Source: an uncultured Myxococcales bacterium (lineage in GTDB: Bacteria > Myxococcota_A > Bradymonadia > UBA7976 > VGTA01). From it: a stretch of 64,000 bases of DNA. Position 1 is the stretch's first letter, and every line of letters begins with the position of its first letter. The stretch spans positions 23,997 through 87,996 of the forward strand of contig CAKZRU010000015.1 in NCBI GenBank assembly GCA_937146725.1. The letters run 5' to 3'. The notes under the pieces were generated by a model. The model saw nothing but the letters and a program-made list of their open reading frames with translations, searched no databases and was not told where the DNA came from. Both the position numbers and the translations under genes were made by a program. Shown piece by piece: positions 27,572-35,833 of this stretch.

Positions 27572-29029
27572 TTACTTAGATGATTGCTTAGCATAATCTC
27601 GTTTATGCAACCAATGTATGTTGGTACTTGGTCTGAGACATAGACTTAATTCCCATGAGATTTTTTCAGGTACATTCACAGCAGTGTACCGTGCAAACCA
27701 CATCATCAAAAATCGAGTCGCAATCTCTTTACAGTAGATTTCACTCAATGAGATGTTTCCGGAAAAACCAAAGGGGGAAAAAATATGCATGGGTAATTGA
27801 GCCTCTAAATTACCCATCCACCGCTGTGGCCAAAAACGCTTGGGCTTTTGAAAATAGGATGAATGATGAAACTCCCAAGGACTTAGCCAAACTTGCTGAT
27901 CAGTTTCAGCCTTGGGTAACTCACCTTTACCAGTGTCTTCGCTTGCAGAAACCAAAGGAAACTTTCCACTGCTGATCTTGAATTGAGCAAGCCAATTCGG
28001 TGGATATAGTCTCAAAGATTCTAAAACGACCGCATTATGAAGGGGCAATGTTTTCCATGCTTCTTCGTTATGGGGGGTAATTGGAGCTGGTGTTTTATCA
28101 TCAATCACTGGTGGTGCAGTTAAAAGCTTTACAACAGCACTTGTTTCCTTGGAAAGCTCAGCGAGGAAATCATCAGCTTGTCCCAAAGATACATTGATAA
28201 TTGCTCCAAAGAGCAGTTTAGGTAAGCTTGTGTATGCCATGGACAAAAAGGCGATTGCTTCATTAATAATTTGATCTTCTTTAAGAGACCGCCCATCAGA
28301 GCCTTTCGTTTGAATCCAACGACTGAGTAGGTCATCCCCTTCTTCTCCACCACCAATTTGATCACGAATAACGGGTCTTATGTGAGACTCAAGATCTTTA
28401 AGATATTGACTGGCAAGCTTGACATCACTACCGGGTAACCAATTAAAACGACCTCGCGCTCCTCCATAGGCAAGTCGGGCATAGACAGTGTCCAAGCCTT
28501 CAAGAGCTGCTTCAATTTCCTTTAAGGTATCCCCTTTAAATTTATTACAAACCGTACGTCCAACAATCATCATGGAAGCTGAGCGTAAAGATTCATACAG
28601 TTGGCTTGCGGTGTTACGGCCTTGTTCTTGGGCTTCTTCACGAGCTTGAGTATACACTTTTTTTAGGGCGGCTTCCGTCCAAGGTAGCCAGCGTTCAAAA
28701 AACTCACTTGGTTGATGCTTTTGAATCGCTTTCAGCGCGGGAGTCATGGGCTTAAAACGCTGAGTAAAGGTTCTTAGGTTTAGAGCCTTAGTTTCGATCT
28801 TGGCAGGATCATCCCAAACATCGGTTTTAAATTGAACATCTCGACCACTAAAAAAATCTTCAATGAGATGTGGGTGATGTAAGGTGTAAGCTTTTATATT
28901 TTCAAAGCTTAAGGGACGCCATTTTATATCAGAGTTTGCTTGTGCTTTGAGTGGAAATAAAGAGTTTAGCTCTATGAGAGGCTGCGCAAGCAACTGCTTA
29001 TATGTTGACTTAGAAGCATTCTGACCCAT
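27572..29029 (-). CDS. Cytochrome P450-fold protein lacking the heme-ligand cysteine
   Basis: 485 residues from ATG 29029, which has GGAG six bases upstream; longer in-frame starts to 29134 lack one. P450 landmarks are present: the K-helix ExxR (VLESLRLYPPNW), the PERF-type region (KPKRFWPQRW), the heme-loop opening FSPFG and the following L-helix. Where the family has FGxGxRxCxG this protein reads FGFSGNISLS, so the Cys position is Ser427 (codon 27749-27751). The I-helix acid/Thr pair is also altered (SMAYTS). It may be a pseudo-P450, or bind heme differently. No reductase or ferredoxin is adjacent; alkB and a TetR gene lie upstream on the same strand. Confidence 0.75.
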   Translation of the reverse strand: MGQNASKSTYKQLLAQPLIELNSLFPLKAQANSDIKWRPLSFENIKAYTLHHPHLIEDFFSGRDVQFKTDVWDDPAKIETKALNLRTFTQRFKPMTPALKAIQKHQPSEFFERWLPWTEAALKKVYTQAREEAQEQGRNTASQLYESLRSASMMIVGRTVCNKFKGDTLKEIEAALEGLDTVYARLAYGGARGRFNWLPGSDVKLASQYLKDLESHIRPVIRDQIGGGEEGDDLLSRWIQTKGSDGRSLKEDQIINEAIAFLSMAYTSLPKLLFGAIINVSLGQADDFLAELSKETSAVVKLLTAPPVIDDKTPAPITPHNEEAWKTLPLHNAVVLESLRLYPPNWLAQFKISSGKFPLVSASEDTGKGELPKAETDQQVWLSPWEFHHSSYFQKPKRFWPQRWMGNLEAQLPMHIFSPFGFSGNISLSEIYCKEIATRFLMMWFARYTAVNVPEKISWELSLCLRPSTNIHWLHKRDYAKQSSK

Positions 29030-29200
29030 CAATCGCTCCAAGAGAATAAGAGACCTATCTTTATAAGTCTCAAGGTTTATATATAAATGATTATGCTTGT
29101 CATAACACCATATTATTTTGATATATGTAAACAAAGATCAGCGTTTAGTAGTCGACTTTACTTATGCCTATGTTGTTAGGCAAGAGCTTTAAAGTGGGCA

Positions 29201-29761
29201 TTAAATCGATTTTGTGATCTCTAAACCAATCTTTTGTAAGGCCCAAAATTGTTGTTCAATGGGGCTCGCTTCAGGATTTAAATCACGATAAACAATCACA
29301 CCTAGAATGAGACTAAATAAAGCATCTAGTTGAGTGCGATCTTCAATACTAAGCTGTGAACTGATGGTTTGCAGGTAAGTGTTCAATACCTTATCTGTCA
29401 GTGACTTTGATGATTCTCCTTCGTATCGTTTATAGTCTAAAGTCACATGAATGATTTGGGCAAAACGACCTTCGCGCTGTCCAAGATAGCGAGATAGGTT
29501 AAGGAGTTTTATGGGCCAACTTTGATCAGCGGGAACCTCTTGAAGTGCGGCTTCGACATCGCTTTTGATCACTCGGTCAATCATTTGCTCAAAAAGAGCG
29601 AGTTTTCCATCAAAATAGTGATATAGAGTTCCGGTAGTAACACCAAGAGCTTCGCTTATTTTACGCATGGAAAGCGCATGAAAGCCCTTGGTCGCAAAAA
29701 GTGCTAAACAAGGTTCTAGAAGTTCTTCTCGTTTGGCATCATGGTCTACAATCTTAGGCAT
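29201..29761 (-). CDS. TetR/AcrR family transcriptional regulator
   Basis: 186 residues from the ATG at 29761. The N-terminal helix-turn-helix is typical: REELLEPCLALFATKGFHAL then MRKISEALGVTTGTLYHYF and DGKLALFEQMI. The C-terminal ligand-binding half is helical and variable. The start overlaps the alkB stop by 8 bases (ATGCCTAA), so expression is coupled to alkB. A palindrome in front of alkB (30864-30877) is the likely operator, giving autoregulation. The inducer may be an alkane or fatty-acid-like molecule (inference from alkB). Confidence 0.92.
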   Translation of the reverse strand: MPKIVDHDAKREELLEPCLALFATKGFHALSMRKISEALGVTTGTLYHYFDGKLALFEQMIDRVIKSDVEAALQEVPADQSWPIKLLNLSRYLGQREGRFAQIIHVTLDYKRYEGESSKSLTDKVLNTYLQTISSQLSIEDRTQLDALFSLILGVIVYRDLNPEASPIEQQFWALQKIGLEITKSI

Positions 29762-30848
29762 GTTTAAGTTGATGTCCTTTAGCTTGAGTTTCAATGTGAT
29801 CGTTTGAAACTCGTTGAGCTTCAGATTCGATGTGTTTGTTCATAAGTGGAATATATAAAAACGGAAATAGTGCAAGAACAATCATCCCTGGATAGCCGGT
29901 TGGTAGCTGGTAGCTATAGGAAAAATGCCTCAGTTGGGCATAGCTACGTCTAGGATGAGCATGATGATCCGAATGTCTGCTGAGCTCGAAAAGCAAAACT
30001 CTGCTGATTGGATAATCTGCATTCCAAGAGTGTGAAGGGGTAACTGGCTCATAACGACCACGATCATTTTTTTGTCGCTGTAAACCATAGTGTTCGATGT
30101 AATTGACGGCTTCAAGCAAAGAAAAACCAATGAAGGCAGCACAGGTAAATGCGAATAAGGCTTGAGCACCTAAGCTCATGGTAATCACTAGCATAAAGAC
30201 AGTTTCGATCAATACAAAACGTAAGGCCTGATTCTTTAGAGACCATGAACTCAAAGATTTACGTTCTAAGCGACGTGCTTCTAAAGCCCAAGCAGACTTG
30301 AAGCTACCGATGACAGAACGTAGCCAAAACTGATATAAAGTTTCATTTAATCGAGCCGAAGCCGGATCTTCCTCGGTTGCTACTTTGGCATGGTGACCAC
30401 GGTTATGCTCAATAAAGAAGTGCATGTATAGTGAGGTTAAAAGTAATGCCTTAGCACCAAAACGAGACAGCTTATCCGAACGGTGACCAAGCTCATGGGC
30501 GGCATTTATACCATAAGCGCCACAAAGAATGCCCATGCTAAGGCTGTTACCCAGCCATTCAATACCTGTCCAAGAGTTAGAACTGGCCTGCCAAAGATAT
30601 AAAGCAAGCATGAGATACTGCAATGGAACAATACTCAGCACTAAAGCATGATAAGAACCAGAATCACCGCGTTGCTTAAGCTCTTGATCGGATAGATTAT
30701 CAGGTTGTGCCTTGGTAAGGAGTTCAATTAAAGGCACCAATCCAAAAGTAATCAAAGGCAGACCAAAGCTTGCCAAGCCACCATTGAAGAACCCATAAAG
30801 CGCCGAAAGTGATAGTAAGTGACCACATAAATAATAGTATATAGACAT
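29754..30848 (-). CDS. alkB: Alkane 1-monooxygenase (AlkB-type membrane diiron hydroxylase)
   Basis: Hydroxylates terminal carbons of alkanes or related alkyl chains in the inner membrane, using electrons from rubredoxin. At 364 residues it carries all histidine motifs: HELGHR, EHNRGHHAKVATEEDPASAR, NYIEHYGL and LSRHSDHHAHPRR. About six membrane helices surround them. AAGGAG lies five bases before the ATG. No rubredoxin or rubredoxin reductase gene is in the window, so the electron source is elsewhere. It is the first gene of an alkB-tetR unit with an operator-like palindrome upstream. Fatty-acid or aromatic methyl-group hydroxylation cannot be excluded. Confidence 0.94.
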   Translation of the reverse strand: MSIYYYLCGHLLSLSALYGFFNGGLASFGLPLITFGLVPLIELLTKAQPDNLSDQELKQRGDSGSYHALVLSIVPLQYLMLALYLWQASSNSWTGIEWLGNSLSMGILCGAYGINAAHELGHRSDKLSRFGAKALLLTSLYMHFFIEHNRGHHAKVATEEDPASARLNETLYQFWLRSVIGSFKSAWALEARRLERKSLSSWSLKNQALRFVLIETVFMLVITMSLGAQALFAFTCAAFIGFSLLEAVNYIEHYGLQRQKNDRGRYEPVTPSHSWNADYPISRVLLFELSRHSDHHAHPRRSYAQLRHFSYSYQLPTGYPGMIVLALFPFLYIPLMNKHIESEAQRVSNDHIETQAKGHQLKHA

Positions 30849-30863
30849 ACAGGCTCCTTATTG

Positions 30864-30881
30864 ATAACAGTCGTTATATTA
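30864..30881 (-). promoter_or_regulatory. Candidate TetR operator overlapping the alkB -10 box
   Basis: ATAAC at 30864-30868 and GTTAT at 30873-30877 form a perfect 5-bp inverted repeat with a 4-base spacer. On the minus strand a TAATAT box (30881-30876) overlaps its edge, 28 bases before the alkB ATG. Repressor bound here would block transcription. The -35 is unclear. Confidence 0.5.
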
Positions 30882-30941
30882 AAGTGCATTAATCTCGGTT
30901 AAGAGTCAAGGTGAATCTGATTTTTACTTAACATCTCCTAG

Positions 30942-30962
30942 AAAAAATCTATGATTACAGAT
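30942..30962 (-). terminator. Weak intrinsic terminator after the thioredoxin-TPR gene
   Basis: On the minus strand a 6-bp stem (ATCTGT/ATAGAT with one G-T pair) and AATC loop is followed by six T residues. It lies 25 bases beyond the stop at 30987. The stem is AT-rich, so strength is doubtful. Confidence 0.4.
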
Positions 30963-30986
30963 GATTATGCTAGGAATAGTAAAGAT

Positions 30987-31868
30987 TTAAAACAAGAAGC
31001 TTGCTAAAGTTCTCCGAGCTTCACTGACGATGGGGCTCTCATTGCCAAGGACTTCAAAGATAAGTAAGAGAGTCTGTCGACCAGCATCATCACGGTATGT
31101 TCTGTCATACATCACCACCTTTAATAGCGCATCACAAGCCTCTTTAAATCGGCCTTGAAACGCATAGCTCACGCCCAAACGATACCATATATCAACATTT
31201 TTTTGATCTGCTTGAAGTGTATTGAATAACTGCTCAATATGGCCTTGAAACTCAGCCAAAGAAAATAAGGCCTTAAGCTTTTGTGCACTTTGATACTCAG
31301 GTTGATCTTGTGGAATACTAAGGATTAACTGCTCGGCGGCTTCTAAATCGCCTAAAGCAAGCGTAGACTTAGCCATGGCAAGACGAACATCTGAACGGTT
31401 CGCATCCTCGAGTAGGGCCTGTTGCAAGTACTTGAGTGCTTCTTCATATTGACCTAGCCTAAGCGCTTCCATACCAAGCTCATATGGATCACCCTCATCG
31501 GCAGGTAAATGGCGATCAAGAAAGTTTTTTAGATCACTTTCTGATTGATTACCGACCAAAGCATCGACCGGTCTACCATTGATGAATAAGATCATGAAAG
31601 GTACACTTTGCACTCTAAGTGCCATAGCGACTCTTTGTGCTTTATCAATATCAACTTTTACAAGTTCAAAGCGACCTTTATATTGTGAGGCAAGTTTTTC
31701 AAGGGTTGGTCCTAAGGCTTGACACGGGCCACACCATTCGGCCCAGCAATCTACTAAAACCGGAACATTTAAGCTTCTATGGATGACCTCGGCTTCAAAA
31801 CTAAGGTCATCGGCTTCATGGACAAATGGGTGATCAAGCTCAGGGGACTGCTCAGTGATCTGAGTCAT
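30987..31868 (-). CDS. cnoX: Thioredoxin-TPR co-chaperone (CnoX/YbbN-like)
   Basis: 293 residues from ATG 31868 with GAGGAG seven bases upstream; a TTG 15 bases earlier overlaps that site and is unlikely. Residues ~20-130 form a thioredoxin fold with an intact WCGPC site (Cys46, Cys49) and the cis-proline loop SVPFMILF. Residues ~140-293 are TPR repeats (YELGMEALRLGQYEEALKYL). This is the YbbN/CnoX architecture, a chaperedoxin that protects and hands over oxidised proteins. E. coli YbbN has SxxC, whereas this protein retains both cysteines and may be redox active. It is monocistronic by layout. Confidence 0.9.
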   Translation of the reverse strand: MTQITEQSPELDHPFVHEADDLSFEAEVIHRSLNVPVLVDCWAEWCGPCQALGPTLEKLASQYKGRFELVKVDIDKAQRVAMALRVQSVPFMILFINGRPVDALVGNQSESDLKNFLDRHLPADEGDPYELGMEALRLGQYEEALKYLQQALLEDANRSDVRLAMAKSTLALGDLEAAEQLILSIPQDQPEYQSAQKLKALFSLAEFQGHIEQLFNTLQADQKNVDIWYRLGVSYAFQGRFKEACDALLKVVMYDRTYRDDAGRQTLLLIFEVLGNESPIVSEARRTLASFLF

Positions 31869-31953
31869 CGCTTTTCTCCTCAAAGTATGTTTTAAATTGA
31901 ATGGATCTTTAAAGTAAGCACAAACTCATCACAAGCAAGTTCAAGAGATAAGT

Positions 31954-34878
31954 ATGCTCAAGCTCACCCAAGCCCTAAACAAACAAGCTGATCAAGTCTA
32001 TCATCGCTTAAGCCAATACTTATCAAAGAACTCTGATTTACTGTCAAGTGATGAACTCACAACAACTCTTAATCCAACCATCGTTAAAGGCTTATTTGAG
32101 CTCATTCATACGACAGCTATGTCAAGCGAGATGAGTACATACCCTTTAGCAGCACAAGATAGTCTGAATGTAGACCGTCAAGATTTAGGTAGTCAAGGTT
32201 TAGAGATCTGTAAAGCTTACCTAAGAACTTTATCTAGCTCCGATACCACAGTCTTATTTCTTACTCTTGAAAAGATTGTTATGAACTCTGGAAAAGGACA
32301 GCTTTTTCAAACCTGGCGAGAGGCTTGGCAAAGATGCTTAGTAACTTGGCTCAAGCAGATAGAAAAGACGCAAAGACTTAAAGAACAGCTGAGTGCGCTT
32401 TTACCACTGAGTGAGCTTCAAACTCAGTTGTTGAGCCATCATCATCTAGACCTTAAAATGCTGAGTCAAAAAGTAGCAGATTACTTTTCGGGATATCTTG
32501 AAGGTCGAGGAGCACTTAGTCAGCAGCTCGTTATTTTGCTCAATCCGAATCAACATATTGCTTGGGATTTAATTAGCTTGCCGGTGCAAGAACTCATTCA
32601 AAAAAACCTATTGCAAGCTAAGCAAGAGTTATTTGGAACACCGCTTGGTCTCGAGCAAACTAAGGTTCCAGTTCAACTTGTCGCTCAACCTTCCTGTGTT
32701 TTTTTTACGATTACAGAGTTTTTAAAGATTATCTTAAGTAATCAAAAATCGCAGGATTATCCGCTGATTCATAGTCTAATTTATGGTCGATCGGTCCCCA
32801 AGCTTTTTGCAAGAACACCATCTGGCTCCTTACGCTTATGGTTATTACGTGAGTGTCGTACATTATTACAAACAACAGTAAACTTACCTTCGAATGTTCT
32901 GATCACACATGCTGAAAACTTGTCTCAGGCAGAGTTCAGTTTTTGGGCAGAAATCCTGGAGAGTCTTCGTTGTTTAGATAAGCCGTTTGCTTTATTTCTT
33001 CAAACAAAGAACATCGAATTTTACGAAGGGCATGAAGCCTTATTTTTCTTTAAAAGGCGACAGATTCTTTGTGAAGTCTTTAGTGAGACCCAAGGTGGAA
33101 TTGAGCGTTCTAAGTTATCAGAACGCTTGAGTTCTTGGGACCAAAGATGGAGTTTGGCTTTACTTGGTTATTATCAATCGGAGTATGATGCAGAAGCGCT
33201 AAAACGCGATGATTTACCGGTGATTGATTTTGATTTGTGGCTTTCAGCAACTCTCAAGCTAGCACCTGAATTACAAGCCTTACTGTGTTTTTATCTTAGT
33301 CCTTTGAGTACATACTTACCCAAACTAGAGTTATTTGATCGTTCATGGTTGTGCAAAGAGTCTGTATGGCACACTCACTTAAATACCCTGATGACAGCCG
33401 GTTGGATTAAACAGATCGGCTCAGACATTAGAAGTACAACAGAGCTACTCGTACAAGTGGTGGAATATCTTGTAAAAACGCCCAAGTATTTAGCCGAAAC
33501 TTTACCAAAAACAGCTTTCGCTTTATTAAGTTTAAGTTCCGATCTTTTAAAAACGATTACAGGTCCAGAGTCTCAAACTTCCGTTCACCATCAGGGCGGA
33601 TTAAGCTTTGATTTAGATCAATATCAGTTACATCAGTTAAGGCAACTTACCCAATGGCTTCAAAACTTAAGTCAAGCTTGTGACTTGGGGGCTTCTATTA
33701 CATTGAAAACAGTCTTAAAGGGGATTGCAGAAGCCGAGATCGCAAGCGGTCGTCAAGGCTTAAATATATCTAGATTAATCGAATCCTGTTCACAAAAAAG
33801 ATCGTCTCCTTTAGTGCTGAATACCGTTGATATAAACTCGGCAACACTTTTTGAATACCAAGAAGAAGTGGCAAGTGTGGCTGGAGATTTAGAATTATTA
33901 GCCAAAGTTTTTAAACTAAGGGCGTATTGGACCTGCCAAAGAGACTTATTGGTATCCACAGTTGATGATCTTGCGAATGCACATCAGATCTTTTGTGAAC
34001 TATCTCTCGATGATGAAGCCTTTGAATGTCGAGCAAGCTTTATTCTACTTTTGGCACAATCCGGTCTAGTCGATCTTGCAAAACCTCTGTTAAATATGGA
34101 ATATAATACTTTAGATTTCTGTCAGGTTGATGAATCCTTAGCGATGATTGCAGGTATTGTGGCGGCCCAACGAAATGAGTGGACCCTAGCCTTGACTCAT
34201 TTTAGCGGGATTAATGATAAAACAGATGAAGTTTTAATTTGGGAAGCGGTCAGTAGTCTAAAAAGTATATCCGAGTTAAGTTCTGATCCCAAGGTACGAC
34301 AAAAACTATATCAGCAAGTTGCCTTACAGCTCACTGAAAGCCTTAAAAGCATTAAACTGAGTGAAATGATCTCTTTTGATCTTTGTGCATTGTACACATG
34401 GATTGAGGTACTACTTATGGTCATTCTCAAACATACAAGCAACTTTCAAGCATTGTACCAGAGATTACTTAAACTGAGTCAATATCCTGAGCTGAGCCGA
34501 GGACATCTTTATTGTGTGTGGACGAGTCAATGCCTAGAGCATTATGCACACTCTCTTTATGCTGAGTCAGCTTTGCTTTTAGCCTCTCCATTGGACTTTG
34601 CATTAAGTCCCATGATTGATGACTTAAAGGCCTTAAAGCAGAAGCTCCAAGGAAGCACCTCACAAGTTCATAAGGCTTGGCACAATGGATACGGGTTATT
34701 GTTGGCTCATTTACAAGATGACACTCAAGTTTTAAATAAACTTATATCGCCACATTGCTATAATTCTCAGCAACGTTCTGTGACTCCTTTACCTCAGAGC
34801 CGAAACATGCAACATCTAAAGCTTTGGGAACTCTCTGAATCAGGAGATCTTGAGCTTTTTGTTGCTAGCAAACCATGA
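31954..34878 (+). CDS. Large helical protein of unknown function (974 residues)
   Basis: No signal peptide or clear membrane span. The sequence is mostly helical and Leu/Ser/Gln-rich. A segment at ~310-350 (NVLITHAENLSQAEFSFWAE) resembles the Walker B/lid region of STAND-type AAA ATPases, and a following helical region (~420-500) could be the winged-helix part. No Walker A glycine loop is visible, so nucleotide binding would be lost. The C-terminal half has TPR-like spacing. The gene ends one base before the 3' end of tRNA-Leu on the other strand. Family not recognised; the degenerate STAND idea is weak and needs structure prediction. Confidence 0.6.
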   Translation: MLKLTQALNKQADQVYHRLSQYLSKNSDLLSSDELTTTLNPTIVKGLFELIHTTAMSSEMSTYPLAAQDSLNVDRQDLGSQGLEICKAYLRTLSSSDTTVLFLTLEKIVMNSGKGQLFQTWREAWQRCLVTWLKQIEKTQRLKEQLSALLPLSELQTQLLSHHHLDLKMLSQKVADYFSGYLEGRGALSQQLVILLNPNQHIAWDLISLPVQELIQKNLLQAKQELFGTPLGLEQTKVPVQLVAQPSCVFFTITEFLKIILSNQKSQDYPLIHSLIYGRSVPKLFARTPSGSLRLWLLRECRTLLQTTVNLPSNVLITHAENLSQAEFSFWAEILESLRCLDKPFALFLQTKNIEFYEGHEALFFFKRRQILCEVFSETQGGIERSKLSERLSSWDQRWSLALLGYYQSEYDAEALKRDDLPVIDFDLWLSATLKLAPELQALLCFYLSPLSTYLPKLELFDRSWLCKESVWHTHLNTLMTAGWIKQIGSDIRSTTELLVQVVEYLVKTPKYLAETLPKTAFALLSLSSDLLKTITGPESQTSVHHQGGLSFDLDQYQLHQLRQLTQWLQNLSQACDLGASITLKTVLKGIAEAEIASGRQGLNISRLIESCSQKRSSPLVLNTVDINSATLFEYQEEVASVAGDLELLAKVFKLRAYWTCQRDLLVSTVDDLANAHQIFCELSLDDEAFECRASFILLLAQSGLVDLAKPLLNMEYNTLDFCQVDESLAMIAGIVAAQRNEWTLALTHFSGINDKTDEVLIWEAVSSLKSISELSSDPKVRQKLYQQVALQLTESLKSIKLSEMISFDLCALYTWIEVLLMVILKHTSNFQALYQRLLKLSQYPELSRGHLYCVWTSQCLEHYAHSLYAESALLLASPLDFALSPMIDDLKALKQKLQGSTSQVHKAWHNGYGLLLAHLQDDTQVLNKLISPHCYNSQQRSVTPLPQSRNMQHLKLWELSESGDLELFVASKP

Positions 34879-34879
34879 A

Positions 34880-34963
34880 TACCAAAGGCCGGGATCGAAC
34901 CGGCACTCCCTTACGGGAAACGGATTTTGAATCCGTCGCGTCTACCAATTCCGCCACTCTGGC
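34880..34963 (-). tRNA. tRNA-Leu (anticodon CAA)
   Basis: Class II tRNA of 84 bases. The acceptor arm GCCAGAG pairs with CTTTGGT (two G-T pairs) and the discriminator is A. The anticodon stem is ACGGA/TCCGT with loop TTCAAAA, anticodon CAA. A long variable arm (TCCCGTAAGGGA) and a canonical T arm (GCCGG TTCGATC CCGGC) follow. CCA is not encoded. Confidence 0.97.
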
Positions 34964-34979
34964 TTGCGTGCATAAGAAA

Positions 34980-35008
34980 CATTTAACGATCTTATTCTTA
35001 GTTGTCAA
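34980..35008 (-). promoter_or_regulatory. Promoter of tRNA-Leu
   Basis: On the minus strand TTGACA (35008-35003), a 17-base spacer and TAAATG (34985-34980) lie 16 bases before the tRNA 5' end. The -35 is perfect and the -10 is weak. Confidence 0.5.
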
Positions 35009-35075
35009 GCTTTTCATGTTAAGTAAGATATGAAAAATATCATTGCTGTTATTGTTACAAGAAGAAGTGAAGTCT

Positions 35076-35786
35076 ATGGCAGATTTTAATAACCATTGGA
35101 GGTTTGGTTTAGTCGCCTCTACAGCGAGTGCGACCGCATTATCATGGATGCAAATGTGTGAAACTCGCTTGCTCCCTCTTTTGGTGATCATTGGTTGGGT
35201 TGGCTCCATTATTCCTGATATTGATAGTGATACAAGCCGGCCACGGAAGTTAATCTTTGATGGTTTATGTCTGATCTTCCCACCGGCCTTAATTTATCGT
35301 ATACCAATATTACATGCCCACCCTTTATATGCTGTGGGGGCTTGGGCATTGATGACTATTCTGATCCTAAAGCCTTTAAAGTGGTCTTTTAAGCGTTTTT
35401 CAAAGCATCGAGGGGTTTTTCACAGTATTCCAGCTGCCCTAATTTACGGGGTGAGCTGTACTTTGTTGGCTGTACATGAATCGGCCTCCAAATCCTTACA
35501 GCTTTCAATTTTAATTGTGGGTGTGATTGGTTTTTTGACTCATTTATTACTCGATGAAATCTGGGCGGTCGACTTCAATGGTAAACTGCCCTCAAGAAAA
35601 CGCTCTTTTGGAACAGCTCTCACTTGGGGAGGACGAAGCACTTGGGCGAACTATATACTCTATTTTACCTTACTGATCAGTTTTCGAGCTTATTGGGCCT
35701 CATGGTATGATGAACCCTTTCTTCCAGAGCTATTAAGAGTCACCTTTGAAGCTTGGGGAGGTGCACTATATGAAACTATGTTCTAG
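35076..35786 (+). CDS. YdjM-like membrane-bound metal-dependent hydrolase family protein (DUF457)
   Basis: 236 residues from the ATG at 35076. The family pattern is a series of membrane helices with conserved acidic and His residues: GSIIPDIDSDTSRP, KHRGVFHSIPAALIYG and HLLLDEIW. E. coli YdjM is a LexA-controlled inner-membrane protein of unclear activity, and the hydrolase name is by distant similarity. The C terminus (KRSFGTALTWGG) also fits. The RND transporter gene follows 47 bases later. No SOS box is seen in the short upstream region. Confidence 0.8.
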   Translation: MADFNNHWRFGLVASTASATALSWMQMCETRLLPLLVIIGWVGSIIPDIDSDTSRPRKLIFDGLCLIFPPALIYRIPILHAHPLYAVGAWALMTILILKPLKWSFKRFSKHRGVFHSIPAALIYGVSCTLLAVHESASKSLQLSILIVGVIGFLTHLLLDEIWAVDFNGKLPSRKRSFGTALTWGGRSTWANYILYFTLLISFRAYWASWYDEPFLPELLRVTFEAWGGALYETMF

Positions 35787-35833
35787 TCTTCATTTCCTAT
35801 ATGCTTTGTTGGTAAGAATGGGCCTGAAAACAA

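Noticed and set aside
34880..34963. tRNA-Leu as an integration site for a mobile element
   Set aside because: No integrase, no repeated tRNA 3' end and no foreign-looking gene block is seen on either side.
34865..35209. Minus-strand open frame of 114 residues
   Set aside because: It runs through tRNA-Leu and antisense to the YdjM-like gene; part of it is the tRNA sequence itself.
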